From the NCBI RefSeq assembly GCF_000004195.4, contig NC_030683.2:86329410-86393409 (forward strand): 64,000 nt of DNA, given 5' to 3'. Position 1 is the first letter of the stretch, and the number at the start of each line of letters is the position of its first letter. Origin of the DNA: Xenopus tropicalis (lineage: Eukaryota; Chordata; Amphibia; Anura; Pipidae). Below are positions 46,585-58,849 of the stretch, one piece after another. A model generated the notes under the pieces. The model saw nothing but the letters and a program-made list of their open reading frames with translations. It was not told where the DNA came from and made no database searches. Made by a program: the position numbers and the translations under genes.

Positions 46585-46700
46585 TACAAATTTACTTTTT
46601 AATTGATTAGATTTATAAAGTTTTTAATTTCCTAATTTATAAAGTTTCTAATTTCCTTGTGATGAAACTTATATTTCATTTTCACACTAGTTTCCCTTAA

Positions 46701-47121
46701 AGGAAAAGTAACACTAACATTTTTTAACTAAAAAATCTATTCTACCCTCCCCCAATAATTGCCCTATCCTGAAAGCCATTTGTTATTTTAAATGCTTTAG
46801 AAGAAAATACCTTCATTCTTCATTTGAAGAAAGGCGATACAGCATGCCGGGAAAGTATCGGGAGATGCATCAACTGTGCGGGGATCGATTGATCGAGCCT
46901 AGCCTGACTCCTTCGGCTCGATCAATCGATCACCGCAAGCATCTCCTGATACTTTCCCCGGCATCGCCATATCGCCTTTGTTCAAATGACTGGAAGCCAA
47001 GTTTTTTACAGGCATTTTCTATGAAAGCATTCAAAATAACAAATGGCTTTCAGGATAGGGCAATTATTGGGGGAGGGTAGAATAGATTTTTTAGTTAAAA
47101 ATTTTTAGTGTTACTTTTCCT
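46701..47121. mobile_element. Palindromic T2-type TTAA element
   Basis: 421 bp between TTAA (46697-46700) and TTAA (47122-47125). The arms are long inverted repeats: AGGAAAAGTAACACTAAC, AACTAAAAAATCTATTCTACC, CCCCAATAATTGCCC and GAAAGCCATTTGTTATTTT all recur in reverse at the right. The centre has GGGGATCGATTGATCGAGCC against GGCTCGATCAATCGATCACCG. RNA from it would fold into one long hairpin. Confidence 0.9.
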
Positions 47122-47125
47122 TTAA

Positions 47126-47629
47126 AGTGGACCTGTCACCCAGACATAAAAAGCTGCATAATAAAAGTCCTTTTCAAATTAAACATGAAACCCAAATTCA
47201 TTTTTATATTAACACATCCAGACCCATTATAAAGGCATTTAAAAATCCCAGCTGTCAATCATATATTGCTTGCCCCGCCTCTATGCCTTAGGCATAGAGG
47301 CGGGCCGACAATAACTTTAGCTTTCTGTTCAGCACTACCTAGAGGTCACTGCACATCTCACTTTCCCCCTCCCTCCTCCACATCTAATTGCATGGGCAAG
47401 GGCATCTGGTCCCCCATTCTGGCAAATAAACAAGATTTTGGCATGATACAAAGCTTGTCTTCATAACAGTGTTTACAAAATGGTGCCTGCCTGCTTGCTT
47501 TGATTGAGTAATTCCATGACGGAATGAAACAAGATTTATATTATTTATAAAGAGTAAGTAAAGTTTATTTTGCTCAACTAATAATATAGAAAATAATTTG
47601 GAGTTATTTCTTAGGGTGACAGGTCCCCT
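47126..47629. mobile_element. T2-type TTAA element abutting the palindrome
   Basis: 504 bp with ends AGTGGACCTGTCACCC and GGGTGACAGGTCCCCT. Its left TTAA (47122-47125) is the right TTAA of the preceding element. Its right TTAA is 47630-47633. The same family is at 15382-16042. A small hairpin CCCGCCTCTATGCC / GGCATAGAGGCGGG lies at 47273-47304. Confidence 0.88.
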
Positions 47630-47633
47630 TTAA

Positions 47634-48660
47634 CATGGCTGTACACAGGATAACTTTATGTGATCCAACAACTGGAACTAAGGACTGACCAATTTATATA
47701 TCTTTATATATTCTTCTATGGTATTGTATATGCATTCCTTATCATTTTCTATTGCTCAGGTCTCCTGCTTGATCCTGTGCTGCAGCAACTTATAGACGTC
47801 CTTTTGTTCCTCCTGCTGCGGCACACTCAAATGCAACTCCAACCACTACCCCACACACTTACCTCTCCTTTACCCAAACCAGGGTTGTTTAAATGCATCA
47901 CAGAGGAGAAGAAAGAGAATCTCTTTGTGTAAGGACCATTTTTTTAAATCTGGTTTTATAGAGTATGCCCTTAGTAAAACACATAGTAAGCCTAATTCAA
48001 TAAGTTTTAAAGCAATATTATTATAAAAAAATGACTGTCACATGACAAGCTCATCTAAATATTATGAATTCAGTTCTGTGTGAGTCAGATCAAATAAATG
48101 TTTTCTTGGCAGGCAAAGTTGGCCTCTGGCAGCACTATAAATTCCAGTAAAAATGCTAAATCTAAGCCTAAGATGAAACCATTCCATAAGACTGCTTTCT
48201 TCTTGTGCATCACCTGCTTATATGAGCCATAAGGCTGCAAAAGCTTTCCTGGGACTGGCTACAAGTCTGTTAATCATGTTTATGTTTATCAGTTAGCAAG
48301 GGCGACTTCCAGCCAGGCTTGTGCTATAAAAAGGATTTAAGAATGCTGCCTTTCTCTAAGTGTAAATTTAAAATGCTATCTTGATGATGGGGTCAGCTAG
48401 AAAGACTGAGAGGTGAGATATTTATTGTTTCTTTTACCTTTTATTACTTTCTATTCCAAAAAAACAAAACAATTACAGGATTATGTTGTAACATGGACAA
48501 ACATTTGCCTTTAATCAGTAGTCTTTATTTTATTCCAAGTGAATACTAACTGGTTGGTAATTTGTTGCTTATTACTTCATAACCCCCATAAGCACATCTG
48601 ATATTGCTAAAATTTACAGTCTTCATTTTTTTATATCATTTTAATGACCCATTTTGATAT
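47634..48660. other. Intergenic, no gene seen
   Basis: Unique-looking. Open frame 47660-47932 begins in a hydrophobic run but has no family resemblance I recognise. Confidence 0.45.
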
Positions 48661-50691
48661 TTATGTTGGGTTGAAAAACCCAACATAATGTTCTTCGACT
48701 TATTCTTCCGCTTCTTCTTCTTCTTCTTCTTCTTAGCACCCCCCATTTTCTAAACGCTACTCCTCCTACAGTTTTAGGGGTACAACACCCAAACTCTCCA
48801 CACTTCTTTGTCCTATAGGGGAGCAGGTTGCCTGTGCTTTTCTAAGCGATCCCACCCCCCGTCTGTTTGTGGCGCCGCTCCCAATTTTCCCATTGACTTT
48901 GACAGGGAAGATTTTCAAACTGCTGCCACACTTACAGCTTTGAAGCTACACCCCCCAAACTTGAATAACATAATAATGGGGTCACCCTGAATGAAACAGC
49001 GACATTTGTTGGATGACCCAAAGTGGGAGGGGCCAACAACAGCCAATCAAATTTCACCCATTTACTTTAATGGGGAAATTGAAACCGCTGTCAATCTTAC
49101 AGCTTTGAGGCTTCACTCCCCAAACTTGAATCACACAGTCATGGGGTCAGCCTGAATGAAAATATGATGATTGTTGGATGCCCAAAAGTGGTCGGAGCTG
49201 TGACCAGACAATCAGATTTTACCTACTGACTTGGCGGAAATTCAGCCTGCTGCCATTCTCACAGTAATAACACCGGGGTCCCCAAACTTTGCAGCGTTAG
49301 GCACCAGGTAACTGTGGTTCAAGGTTAGAAAATGTGGGTGTAGCCACCAACAGCCAATCAGATTTCACCTATTGCATTTTATTGCTTTGATGCCAGGGTT
49401 CCCAAACTTTACACAGTCACACACTGGGTGACTACATACTCAAGGTTAGAAAAAGTGGGCTGGGCCCCAAAAGCCAATCAAATTTATTTCATTGTTTTCA
49501 GTGGGGAAATTTTAACTGCTGCCATTCTCACATGTTTAATGTCAGGATCCCCAAACTTTGCACAGTTTGTCACTAGGTGACTATGTTCGAAGTTTAGAAA
49601 AGTGGGCAGGGCCAACAACAGCCAACTTCACACATTTAAATTAAAAATGCTGCCATTCTTTAAATATTAAAACTACGGTGCCCAAACTTTGCAGAGCTAG
49701 TCACCAGGTAACTGCGGATCAGTGTTAGAAAAAGTAGGTGGAGCGACCAACAGCCAATCAGACTTCACCTATTGAATTGTTTTGGTTTAAATTTAAAATG
49801 CTGCCTTTCTCACACTATTTATGTCAGGGTTCCCAAACTTTGCACAGTCAGTCACTGGATGACTACATATTCAGGGTTAGCAAAAGTAGGCGGAGCCACC
49901 AACAGCCAACCCATTTCTACCCGATTTCATTGGTTTATATTAAAAATGATACCATTATTTAAGTATTAATTCTAATGTTGTTCAACTTTCCAAAGTTAGT
50001 CACTGGGTATTTGTGGTTCAAAGTTAGAAAAAGTGGGCAGAGCCACCAACAGCCAATTACATTTCACCTATTTACTTTCAATGGTGAAGTGTAAAAAGCT
50101 GTCAGTCCCACAATTTCTATGCAAACTTTGCAAAGTTGGTTACTGGGGGACTGCAGTTCAAAAATAGAAAAAGTTGGTTGGGCCACTAACAGCCAATCAG
50201 ATTTCATCCATTGAATTTTATTGGTTTAAATTTAAAATGCTGTCATTCTCACACTATTTATGCCAGGGTGCCCACTGTTTGTCACTGGGTGACTTCGACT
50301 CAAGGTTATAACAAATGGGTGGAGCCACCAATCACAATTTACCTATTGACTTTTATTGGTTTAAATTTAAACTGCTGCCGATCTTTAACTATTAATCCTA
50401 GGGTCCCTAAACTTTGCAGAGTTAGTCTCTGGGTAACTGCAGTTCCAGGTTAGAAAAAGTGGGCGGATCCACCAACCACCAATCAGATGTCACTCATTGA
50501 CTTTCAGTGGGGAAATTTAAATTGCTGCCATTCAGACACTATTAAAACCAGGATCCGCAAACTTTGCACAGTGGTTTTTACTATGTAACTGTGGTCCAAG
50601 GTTAGAAAAAGTTGGCAGAGCCAACAACAGATCAGATTTCATTCAGTGACTTCAAGTTTTTCAAACCAACATGAAGTTTGTTCTCAAACTT
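48661..50691. mobile_element. Helentron-associated (HINE/DINE-1-like) candidate
   Basis: Starts with a perfect 12-bp hairpin TTATGTTGGGTT / AACCCAACATAA (48661-48688), then a (CTT)n pyrimidine run (48711-48734). About twelve degenerate units, spaced 120-160 bp, follow. Each carries CCCAAACTTTGCACAG, AGGTTAGAAAAAGTGGGCGG, AGCCACCAACAGCCAATCAG and a TTGGTTTAAATTTAAAATGC type block. Near the end TTTTTCAAACCAACATGAA (50658-50674) is the imperfect inverse of the start, followed by a hairpin AAGTTTG / CAAACTT (50674-50691). This order is that of HINE/DINE-1 elements. No ORF and no clear target duplication. A TIR DNA transposon is the alternative. Confidence 0.55.
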
Positions 50692-52570
50692 CCCTTTCTA
50701 TTTTAAAATGCTAGTTGTTGGGGTCACTGACCCTGAAGCCAAAACAAAATTATTCTCTGCAAAGTTACATTTTTATTGCTCTCTACCGTATTATGTATTA
50801 AAAAGCACTAAGTTTACCCAGGAACAGTAACCCATAGCAAACTTTGTGCCTTTTATTACATATGCTGCCATCAAAAAGTTTCAAATAATAATACCAATAA
50901 AGGACAACTGCAAACTGTCTTATAATTTATCTTATTAAAATGTAATGTTGAAGTAAGAACCCTTTTTACTATACCCACAGAGCAAGGTAGATATATATGA
51001 GCTCCAGACCATAGTAAGAATATGCGCATGTTAACCACTGTTCCACAGAGCATATCAAATCTTTTTCCAAAGCTTGTATTTTCTCAAATTTCTAGGTTAT
51101 GCCCTCATAAAAGTCTATTCCGTGCAGAATGAGAACATTAACTAATTTGCAGCATTTTCCAAGTAGCCCCAATCTCATTATCCAGATAGAAGAAGGTTGG
51201 AACTTTTGCATGAAGATGTGCATAACTATACTAATTTTCTGTCAAACATAAATTTGATTAATCTGGCAGATCTGCAGCTCCTATTAATGGATCCCCATGT
51301 GGCTGTTATGGAATAAGATACAATTTGTCACCCATTTTCACTGTCATGCCTATGGCTTTTATGACATGTCACATTAAAATGAGCACACTAACGACAGAAA
51401 AGAGCTTGCAGAATTGATAAATAAGATTTTGATTAATAGATGCCTGTGAGCTTTAATAGAAAAATGAACTTGCCTGCCTAATCTTTGCATCAGTAGGCAT
51501 TTCAAATTTACATTTGCCATTTCAGTATGCAAGAATTTGAACATGTAAAAATTGTAGCATTTTTCATTAATACAATCCAATAGATTATTTCAGTAATAGT
51601 TCAGATATTTTTAGTAAAATAAAAAATAGAGAGAAAAAAAAGCACACACCATAACCTATACAGTAATATTTCATTTGCCCATATTACCCTGTTGAACAAA
51701 ATCAATCCATTGCAGTGTTAGATGCAAAGCATATTTTATTAAGTACATTCCAACCTTCTATTATACTGTAGGTGGAATTCTAATATAAGTAGTGGTTATG
51801 TTGTAATTGGATTGACATCTAGTAATTTTAGAAGTGAGATGAAAATTATTTGGTACTTGTTGTATAGTTACATTAATACAGTGAGCTAGACGAACTAAAT
51901 AAATGATGAACATGTAAAGTCATGTAGGTCAACATCACTACAACTTCCAGGGGCTCAGATGGTATTCACATGCTAGTATCTCTAGCCTTTATGTTTTTTG
52001 AATACTAAAATGCTTGGTGAGTTCAACAAATACATCCATAAAAAAAAATCCTATACAGTAAATATAGAACAGTAGAGCTTGCCTCTGGTAAAGTAAATTT
52101 TACTCTTTGATGACTATCTTGCTTTGTCTCTCTGTCCACCCCAACAGCTTAGGAGCTAAAACCTTCTGTACCAGAATTATTTTGCAAATTGCTTATGCAT
52201 CCAAAGGGATCCATTTCATTATCTCACCCAGAGAGAGCGAATTACTGTATAAGCTGCATTTATATTTTGCCTTTAGCAGTGTTGCTTCAGAATGTTGCTA
52301 GGCTACAAATCCCAGTATTAGCTAGCATATTTTCAAGGGTTAAAATATGATGGAAGATGTAGTTTGCCAACCATACAGATACATTTTTAAAGCAATACAA
52401 CTTTTTCCAAGTCCTCTCTCCTATCATACAGCTTTTTCTTTACTGCTAAAAAGAAATGCTATACTATTCCCTATTATTTCACATCAGATTTGGACATCAT
52501 AAAACATTTGCTGGATAGGAAATACAGCCACATAAGATAAACCATTTCCCTAGATTACTATATTTATTTG
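50692..52570. other. Intergenic, conserved-looking part
   Basis: No gene. About 51130-51560 is repeat-free with words such as TTTGATTAATCTGGCAGATC, GATTTTGATTAATAGATGCC and CTAATCTTTGCATCAGTAGG. That is a plausible conserved non-coding texture. Frames 50871-51053, 51374-51580 and 52107-52301 show no domain. Confidence 0.35.
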
Positions 52571-52579
52571 ACACGTTAC

Positions 52580-52882
52580 TAGTAATGAGCGAAATTTTAC
52601 GGCAGGCATCGATTCATGGCAAATTTCCACATTTCGTCATTGGCTAATTTTTTAGTGAAACAGGTGACAAAATTCAGTGTGGAAAAATTTGTTGTGCAAC
52701 AAAAAATTGTTGCACGAATCAAAAAAAATTGTTGCACGCATCAAAAAAATGACGGGCGTCAAAAACAAAATGTTGTACATGTCAAAAATTTGTTTTTTTT
52801 ATGGGGGTGACCTTTTTTTTCCGCGCAACATTTATGCCGTTTTGTGAAATTTTCTTTTGAAAGGTTTGAGAATTTTCCACTA
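52580..52882 (-). mobile_element. hAT-like MITE family A with perfect 8-bp TSD
   Basis: TAGTAATGAGCGAAATTTTAC to GAGAATTTTCCACTA, flanked by CACGTTAC on both sides (52572-52579, 52883-52890). The right terminus has lost part of its consensus, yet the duplication fixes its edge. Internal motifs GTTGCACGAATCAAAAAAAATT occur as short direct repeats. Confidence 0.9.
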
Positions 52883-52910
52883 CACGTTACCACTTCAGAT
52901 ACCTAGATAT

Positions 52911-53103
52911 TGTGATGAGCAAATTTTTTTGCCAGGCGTGGATTCACAGCGAAATTCCTGAAAATTATGCCACAGAAGACTTGGCACTTACTTTGGCATC
53001 AAAAAAGTCATGGTTGCATCAAAAAAGTTGTGCATGTCAAAAGTATAACTTTCTGTTAATTTTTCCCAACTTTGTGAAATTTCTGGCAGATTCACTCATT
53101 ACT
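52911..53103 (-). mobile_element. hAT-like MITE family A, diverged copy
   Basis: TGTGATGAGCAAATTTTTTTGCCAGGCG at the left and GGCAGATTCACTCATTACTT at the right. Direct motifs GGCATCAAAAAAGTCATGGTT are present twice. It lies only 20 bp from the previous copy's duplication. Confidence 0.7.
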
Positions 53104-53185
53104 TCAATATAGGGAAACCCAAACTTTGTACCAGGAACAAAACTATGTTCATTGGCCAAATGGGTAAAGAAACATACCTTTTACT

Positions 53186-54075
53186 TAAAGGGGTAGTCCA
53201 CCTTTAAATTAGCTTTTAATTGTGTAACAGGCAGGTAAATGAGGACTGTGCAAAGGGCACCTCCAGCCTGCAGATGGCAGCCTTAGTTAATCTGGAAACA
53301 GCAAGGCTGATACTATGTGACTGTGCAAGGAGAGATGGGAAGCAGGAAGCAAAGGCAACAAGGCAAGGGGAGAGATACAAGCTTTGTAAAGTGCAGGAGA
53401 GGCTGCACCAACTGCAGGTTCTCCTTAGTGTCCAGTGAGTGTCTGTCAGGGAAGGACTTCTCTCTCCTTGCACTTTAGGCCCCTTATGTTCCAGTTCCAA
53501 TAGGCCCTCACTGTAACTAGTGCAGAACTAGGGCCCAGTTAGGGACTTAGGGAATTGTTTCATAAGAGCCAGAAAGGTTCATTAGTCAGGCCCCTTCTCT
53601 GATCAGAGTCGGTTAGAGCCCCAGGTTCCAGTGCCCGTTAGAGTCAGTCACCCCTGCTTAGTTAGTGGCCCAGTTCTACCCAACAGGAGAGCCAGGATTA
53701 AATACTGGACACTGTAATCCCTGGGAACACTGGATAGATTTCCATTAACGGATTACAAATTTAATGTACTTGATATTAGGGATATTATGGATGTCACACC
53801 TTGGATTACAGATGCGCCAACATAAAGTGTACAGAACTCTCAGTTATATGTGGTGCACCACAAGGGAATAGATTGTATTACTGTATTGGTTTGTTCTTAC
53901 TTAAATTATTTGTACTTGTTCTTTTATGGTTTTCATGTACCTGTTCCAGTAAAATAGAGAGTGCTGCATTCACTCTCACCATAAATTCAGCAAGTGTTTT
54001 ATCTCTACTTTGTATGAGGCTGTTAAAGGAATCCATACCTTGCCAGGCCACTGGCACAATATGTTGTAAACATTG
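53186..54075. other. T2-type left end joined to unclassified sequence
   Basis: TTAAAGGGGTAGTCCACCTTTAAATTAGC (53186-53214) is a typical element left end, but the right end was not found. From about 53221 the sequence changes to GC-richer text (TGTGTAACAGGCAGG..., GGGCCCAGTTAGGGACTTAGGG) that could be a solo LTR inserted in the element. No matching 5-bp duplication could be confirmed. Opposed open frames 53216-53500 and 53220-53438 are mutual shadows. Confidence 0.4.
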
Positions 54076-54959
54076 ATATTCTGAAACAATTAGCAATCAG
54101 CCTTCATTTTTTATTTTTTATGCTTTTTTAGTTATTTAGCTTTTTGTTGGTCTTTTTTACCCTAGAAAACAGGCAGTTGTTTAAAAGAGAGATGGGAATA
54201 TGAATAGTAGAGGGCCTGCCCAGAAAGAGAAGTGATAAACATTTACAATAATAGTAAACTGGAGCCACAGAAAGCGATAGTCAGTGACCCCCAGCTAAAA
54301 AGTGGCAGAAGAGAAAGGCAAAAAATTCTCAGAGATTTGCCCAGGTACCTTTATCTGCAAATTAGACATTTTATAACCCCTTCACATAATAAGTACATGC
54401 CATGAGGGAATACATATATAATTGATGTGGGAAGAGATTTAAATAGTACTATACCTCAATTCAGTTTATAATGTGGTTACAGTGATGAATGCAAAGATCA
54501 TAAGCTCTACAGGACCTCAGCCATCTTGTCGCTTTAAAGAAAAACAGAAATGTGGACAAGCATCTACAGAAATACCTTAGGCTGGTAATTAGTACTTTGG
54601 GGCACATTTACTAAAACTTATTTCTCATTTTTTTTTAAGTTTGAAAATTCAAATAAACTTGTTTCCATGAATGTTTTAATAAGTCTGAACTGAAAAAGTT
54701 TGCGTGTCTGTTAATGGCCCCCTTAGTCTTAAATGTAACTATACTTTCTATTCATTGTATTTATTATTGTAATGACACCTGTTTGTTCTACTAATGTATT
54801 GGTTTTCTTAACAGGGCTGTGTACGTAAGTAATTCTATGCAATAAAAATATACATATATACAAAGGGCTTTTTTTTACTGTACAAAAAATTCACAAGTAT
54901 GTTGTAAAACATATCCTTAAAAATTATCAGTCATAGCATCAGTTATAACCAGTAATTTT
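54076..54959. other. Intergenic with a repeat E scrap
   Basis: GGGGCACATTTACTAAAAC, TTGTTTCCATGAATGTTTTAATAAG and TCTGAACTGAAAAAG at 54598-54690 match repeat E. Otherwise unique-looking. Confidence 0.45.
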
Positions 54960-55090
54960 TTTTTTTGCCAGGCATGGATTGGCAGCGAATTTCAGCATTT
55001 CGCCATTGGTGAATTGTTTCGCAAAACTTGGCTTGAAAAAAATTGACGCGTGTCAAAAAAAGTCCTGGTCGCGTCAAATTAGGCTCTAGT
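54960..55090 (-). mobile_element. hAT-like MITE family A fragment
   Basis: TTTTTTTGCCAGGCATGGATTGGCAGCG, CATTTCGCCATTGGTGAATTG and GACGCGTGTCAAAAAAAGTCC belong to the family. Both termini are missing or decayed. Confidence 0.65.
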
Positions 55091-58000
55091 TATTATTAAT
55101 TTATAGTATTTTTATACACTGATCCAAGCAAAAAGGCATTGAAGTATGAGCCAATTTAGCTGCAAATGTTAAAAATAAATTGCTTTCTTAAAGGCAATCA
55201 GACGTACCTTAGAGCAATCACTGTCTTAATCCAGTATAACCTTTGCCTTTGGTCACTTAAACAATGTCTATTCTACAATCTGTTCTTTATTCCTTGTAAC
55301 ACTGAACAAATTTATAATCAATTTGGGATTTATCACCCCAAATAAAGCATTCATTCTAAAAGTGATTGATATTTACAGAAACCTGTACAAATATAATTGA
55401 TCATATCCTTTTGTGGAATTTGACATCCCAACTCAGTTATTATTCTGGCTGGTTTGGAATAACCACTAGACAATGAAAAATATTGATATATATTTATCTA
55501 ATTGATCCAACTGGCCTGAATCAATCCTCTCAGAATACAAATTCCTAGAGAGACTTTAAGTTCCATAATGAACTGAAAAGAAATAACAGATAAGGTTAGT
55601 TTTTCCAACAATGTAGTGTTTTTTCTCAGAACTCTAGTGTCATGGTGGTCACAAGAAGCTGATGCATTTGGCACCTATGAATGCTGGCAGGAAGAGAACT
55701 CTGGAGCTACCACCTGGTCAGGACTTTGCAGTAGTTCCAGGGTTCCCCTGCGTCAATAGGCGTAGCGTGGCTCATTAAATGGCACCAGCGCAACTATACA
55801 GAAGTACCATTAATGAAAGTGGTTTTATGGTTTTATACATGGCTGACTGCAGGTAAATTGCAGTCAGTTGCACTTTTACAGAATGATAGAAAATATACAA
55901 TAATTCTAAGCACCTTTTTATAACTGATTCTTGCGTGTTGTAGATCCAACTAAGAAAAACAATCCAGCTGTTGTATTTAAAACAAAATGTAGGTTCTGGA
56001 GATTATGCCAGAGGTAATGAAATAATAGTTTACTTGCCAATTGGCAAGCATAATGTCCTTACAGATATATTCTTTGTGGTTAATCAAGCACTAACCTTCC
56101 AATATAATAGGAATGCTTGTCTTTTATTCCTGGAATCTGATGCCTGGGGATCCTAATGTAATTAGAGACATTCCACATGCTGCTAAGATATATTGCTGGT
56201 TAAGTTGAGTCTCTTACACTAGCTTTAAAATTCTGGCAATAAGTACTAAGTGCAATGTTGGCTATTAAAGTCTGAACCATTGGTGCACCTAAAGTGCATG
56301 TTTTGTACTACAGAGACCTGTGGTAATCCTTCTACTTGTAGGGTAGGGTTCAAATTGCAAAAAAAATTGCGCAATTTGTCCATTTTTGCACTTTTTACCC
56401 TGCCTTCAAGTAGTAAATGACTACCTGGCATCAAAATGTGCTCCTTGCTCTTCTGTATAGTTGTACTCTACACTTCTACCTGCCTCCAGTTCTGAATTAG
56501 GCACAAGTGCATCTATTGCACTTTTCTCACTGTACTTGCATTGTAAGTCTTTAGCTAAAGCCTTGTTACACGTGTACTTCCACTCAGCAGAAACCCAGGG
56601 TCACCAATAGCAGCATTATCTTAAAGGTTTTCTTGCTGTGTACAATATAGTTTTGTGTTTTTCCTTATGTACTGTATTTATTTTATATTTCATATTAATT
56701 TGCAATACTATACATATGCTGTTACAGGAGATGTGTTCTATAGTCCTTTACATACTAAATACATCAATTTGTTGCCTACCTCTGCATAAACTATAGCATG
56801 TAGCCATATAGGTAAGAATGTTTGCTGGAAATATTTGTACTTTTAATAGCACTCTGCTTTACTGTCTATTATTATTATCTTTTGTGGAATTTCCAAAAGT
56901 TTCTTCCTCTGTTGTTCTTACTCATATCAATTTTCTTGAGCAGAACTGTGCAGCTCTCAATTTAATGACTGTTGGACCTTAACATAACAAGGTAGTCAAT
57001 GTCAATGTGGTTAGCCTTGAGCATATGCCCATTTATTAAAATAGCCCTGTATCAGCCTAATTATTTGTAAAGCCATATATTCCCTTGAAGGGCCACATCC
57101 AGCTTTTTACTGCACAGTACTGGAATGTAATTAAGACCCAGAACAAAGATGATAGCAGTGGGGCAATCCTGCCGTAGTACCCCAGGATGGTGGAGTTTTC
57201 AGTGAATAGGAGCACCAACTCAGGGTCTCAGGTAAGTCGTTATACTTTTATTATCCCATCAGTGAGTATTCTTTTCTTCTCCTTTAAATGATAGCAGTAT
57301 TATAACTTGCATTTAGAGCAGGACTAATGGACACATGTTTTATTGTATTACATAATGGACTTGTTATGAATTAACATAACATATAGCTGAATTTATAGAT
57401 ACATTAAGGCAGGGGACTTGCAAAATGTTGCTTGTTGCAACAGAAAAGTGTTTTGCGATAAATGCTTATGCTTATTATGATCTGCTCATTCTGCCAAAAA
57501 AAAATTCTGGCACCTATGTAACAAAATCCTATAGGGTTTCCATATGGACAAATGGAGCTTGTTGTGACGGTGTGATTGATTTACTTTATAGTTATTGCTT
57601 TATAGCAATTGAATGTGGTACTTGTAGAGATGGAATTTAGATTAATTCCTGAATGCAATTTGTGATGGATTACAGTGAGGCCCATGCAGACACAATGTAA
57701 TTTTATCCATATATTAGCAACACTCATCTCCAGCCGAGTCTATTGAATATGATAATGATACCAACTCAGTTTTTAGTCACTTTATAAAACAAAAGGAATA
57801 TAGTAATTGCCGAAGCAGGTGCTTTTTGCACAATCAATCACAATCTTCCTAAGCACAAATGCAAGAAAAGAAATCTTCTCATCACAATATTTTGATTCCT
57901 TTGAAATATAATTACTTTATACTTTAGCAACCTTCTGGCAGTGACATTTAAATGAGAGTGATCGTTTTGGATGTCTTCATTTCTTTACATACAATTAAAG

Positions 58001-58845
58001 TATCTCAATTATACCGGGATGTGTAATATAGACTTCGATAGCTAAGCCCAGGAAACAAATAGGTAAAGTGGGCTGGAACTTTAATGGTGACCATTTAATT
58101 TGAAATTTACGACTGTGGTAGATATAGCCTTGTTTAATTAGTGTTGGGACTACTTATGATACAATGGGCAGCAGTACTATAGCGCTCGTTAATAGTGATG
58201 AGTGACTCTATCACGTTTTTTTTTTAACCTCCTAAATGTATGGACTGGACAAATAACATAATGCTCATAACTCCTTACAGGAACATAATAGAGAAATAAT
58301 ATTAGAAATAATATTTCACCTCCTGATTTCATAGAAACCTAAAATCACTACTGTGGGACCTTCTCCTGCCCAGATATTCCTATCTGATAAACTGCCCAAA
58401 GCCAGTCATGTTTGGACTCATTTGACAGGCCATATTAAATTAAAACTATACCCAGTTTATTCTGGTTTTTTTTTGGTATGGATTCTAGGGTGATAAATGT
58501 GTGTGAGTTTATGCTATAATGTGACCTCCAAATCACCTGTGATGGGTCTTGATGTGAACTCTATGTATCCCCTCAGTTGGCTTCTACTTCCCCACCTGGC
58601 ATGGCTCTTATTTGTCAGTTACAGTCAGGAAGAGGGCATCACAGGTTGTAAGACCTTTACACATGGGTGGTTCCAGACCTCAGTGAACAGAGGCCTGTTT
58701 CTGATTCTGGCAGAATGTTTATTGAATGCTTTTTTTTGTTTAACGCCTGCAAGTCTAAATGAAAGTGTTTTGGCACAAAACTTTATGTTTAGTGTACCCA
58801 TACAGTAAAGCAGAAGATGAGAAACCTTTTCCACTTGATATTTTC
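55091..58845. other. Intergenic, no gene seen
   Basis: The longest repeat-poor stretch. A bare family A left end, TAGTGATGAGTGACTCTATC, lies at 58195-58214. None of the open frames (for example 55971-56156, 57425-57640, 58497-58808) has a recognisable domain or splice context. Possible host regulatory DNA. Confidence 0.45.
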
Positions 58846-58849
58846 TTAA

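Noticed and set aside
53216..53500. Opposed frames at 53216-53500 (minus) and 53220-53438 (plus)
   Set aside because: Mutual shadows in GC-richer repeat-like DNA. The Cys- and Ser-rich peptide matches no family I know.
53221..54075. Solo LTR inserted in a T2-type element
   Set aside because: TG-like start is plausible, but I could not find a CA end with a matching 5-bp duplication, nor the right half of the interrupted element, so it is left unclassified.
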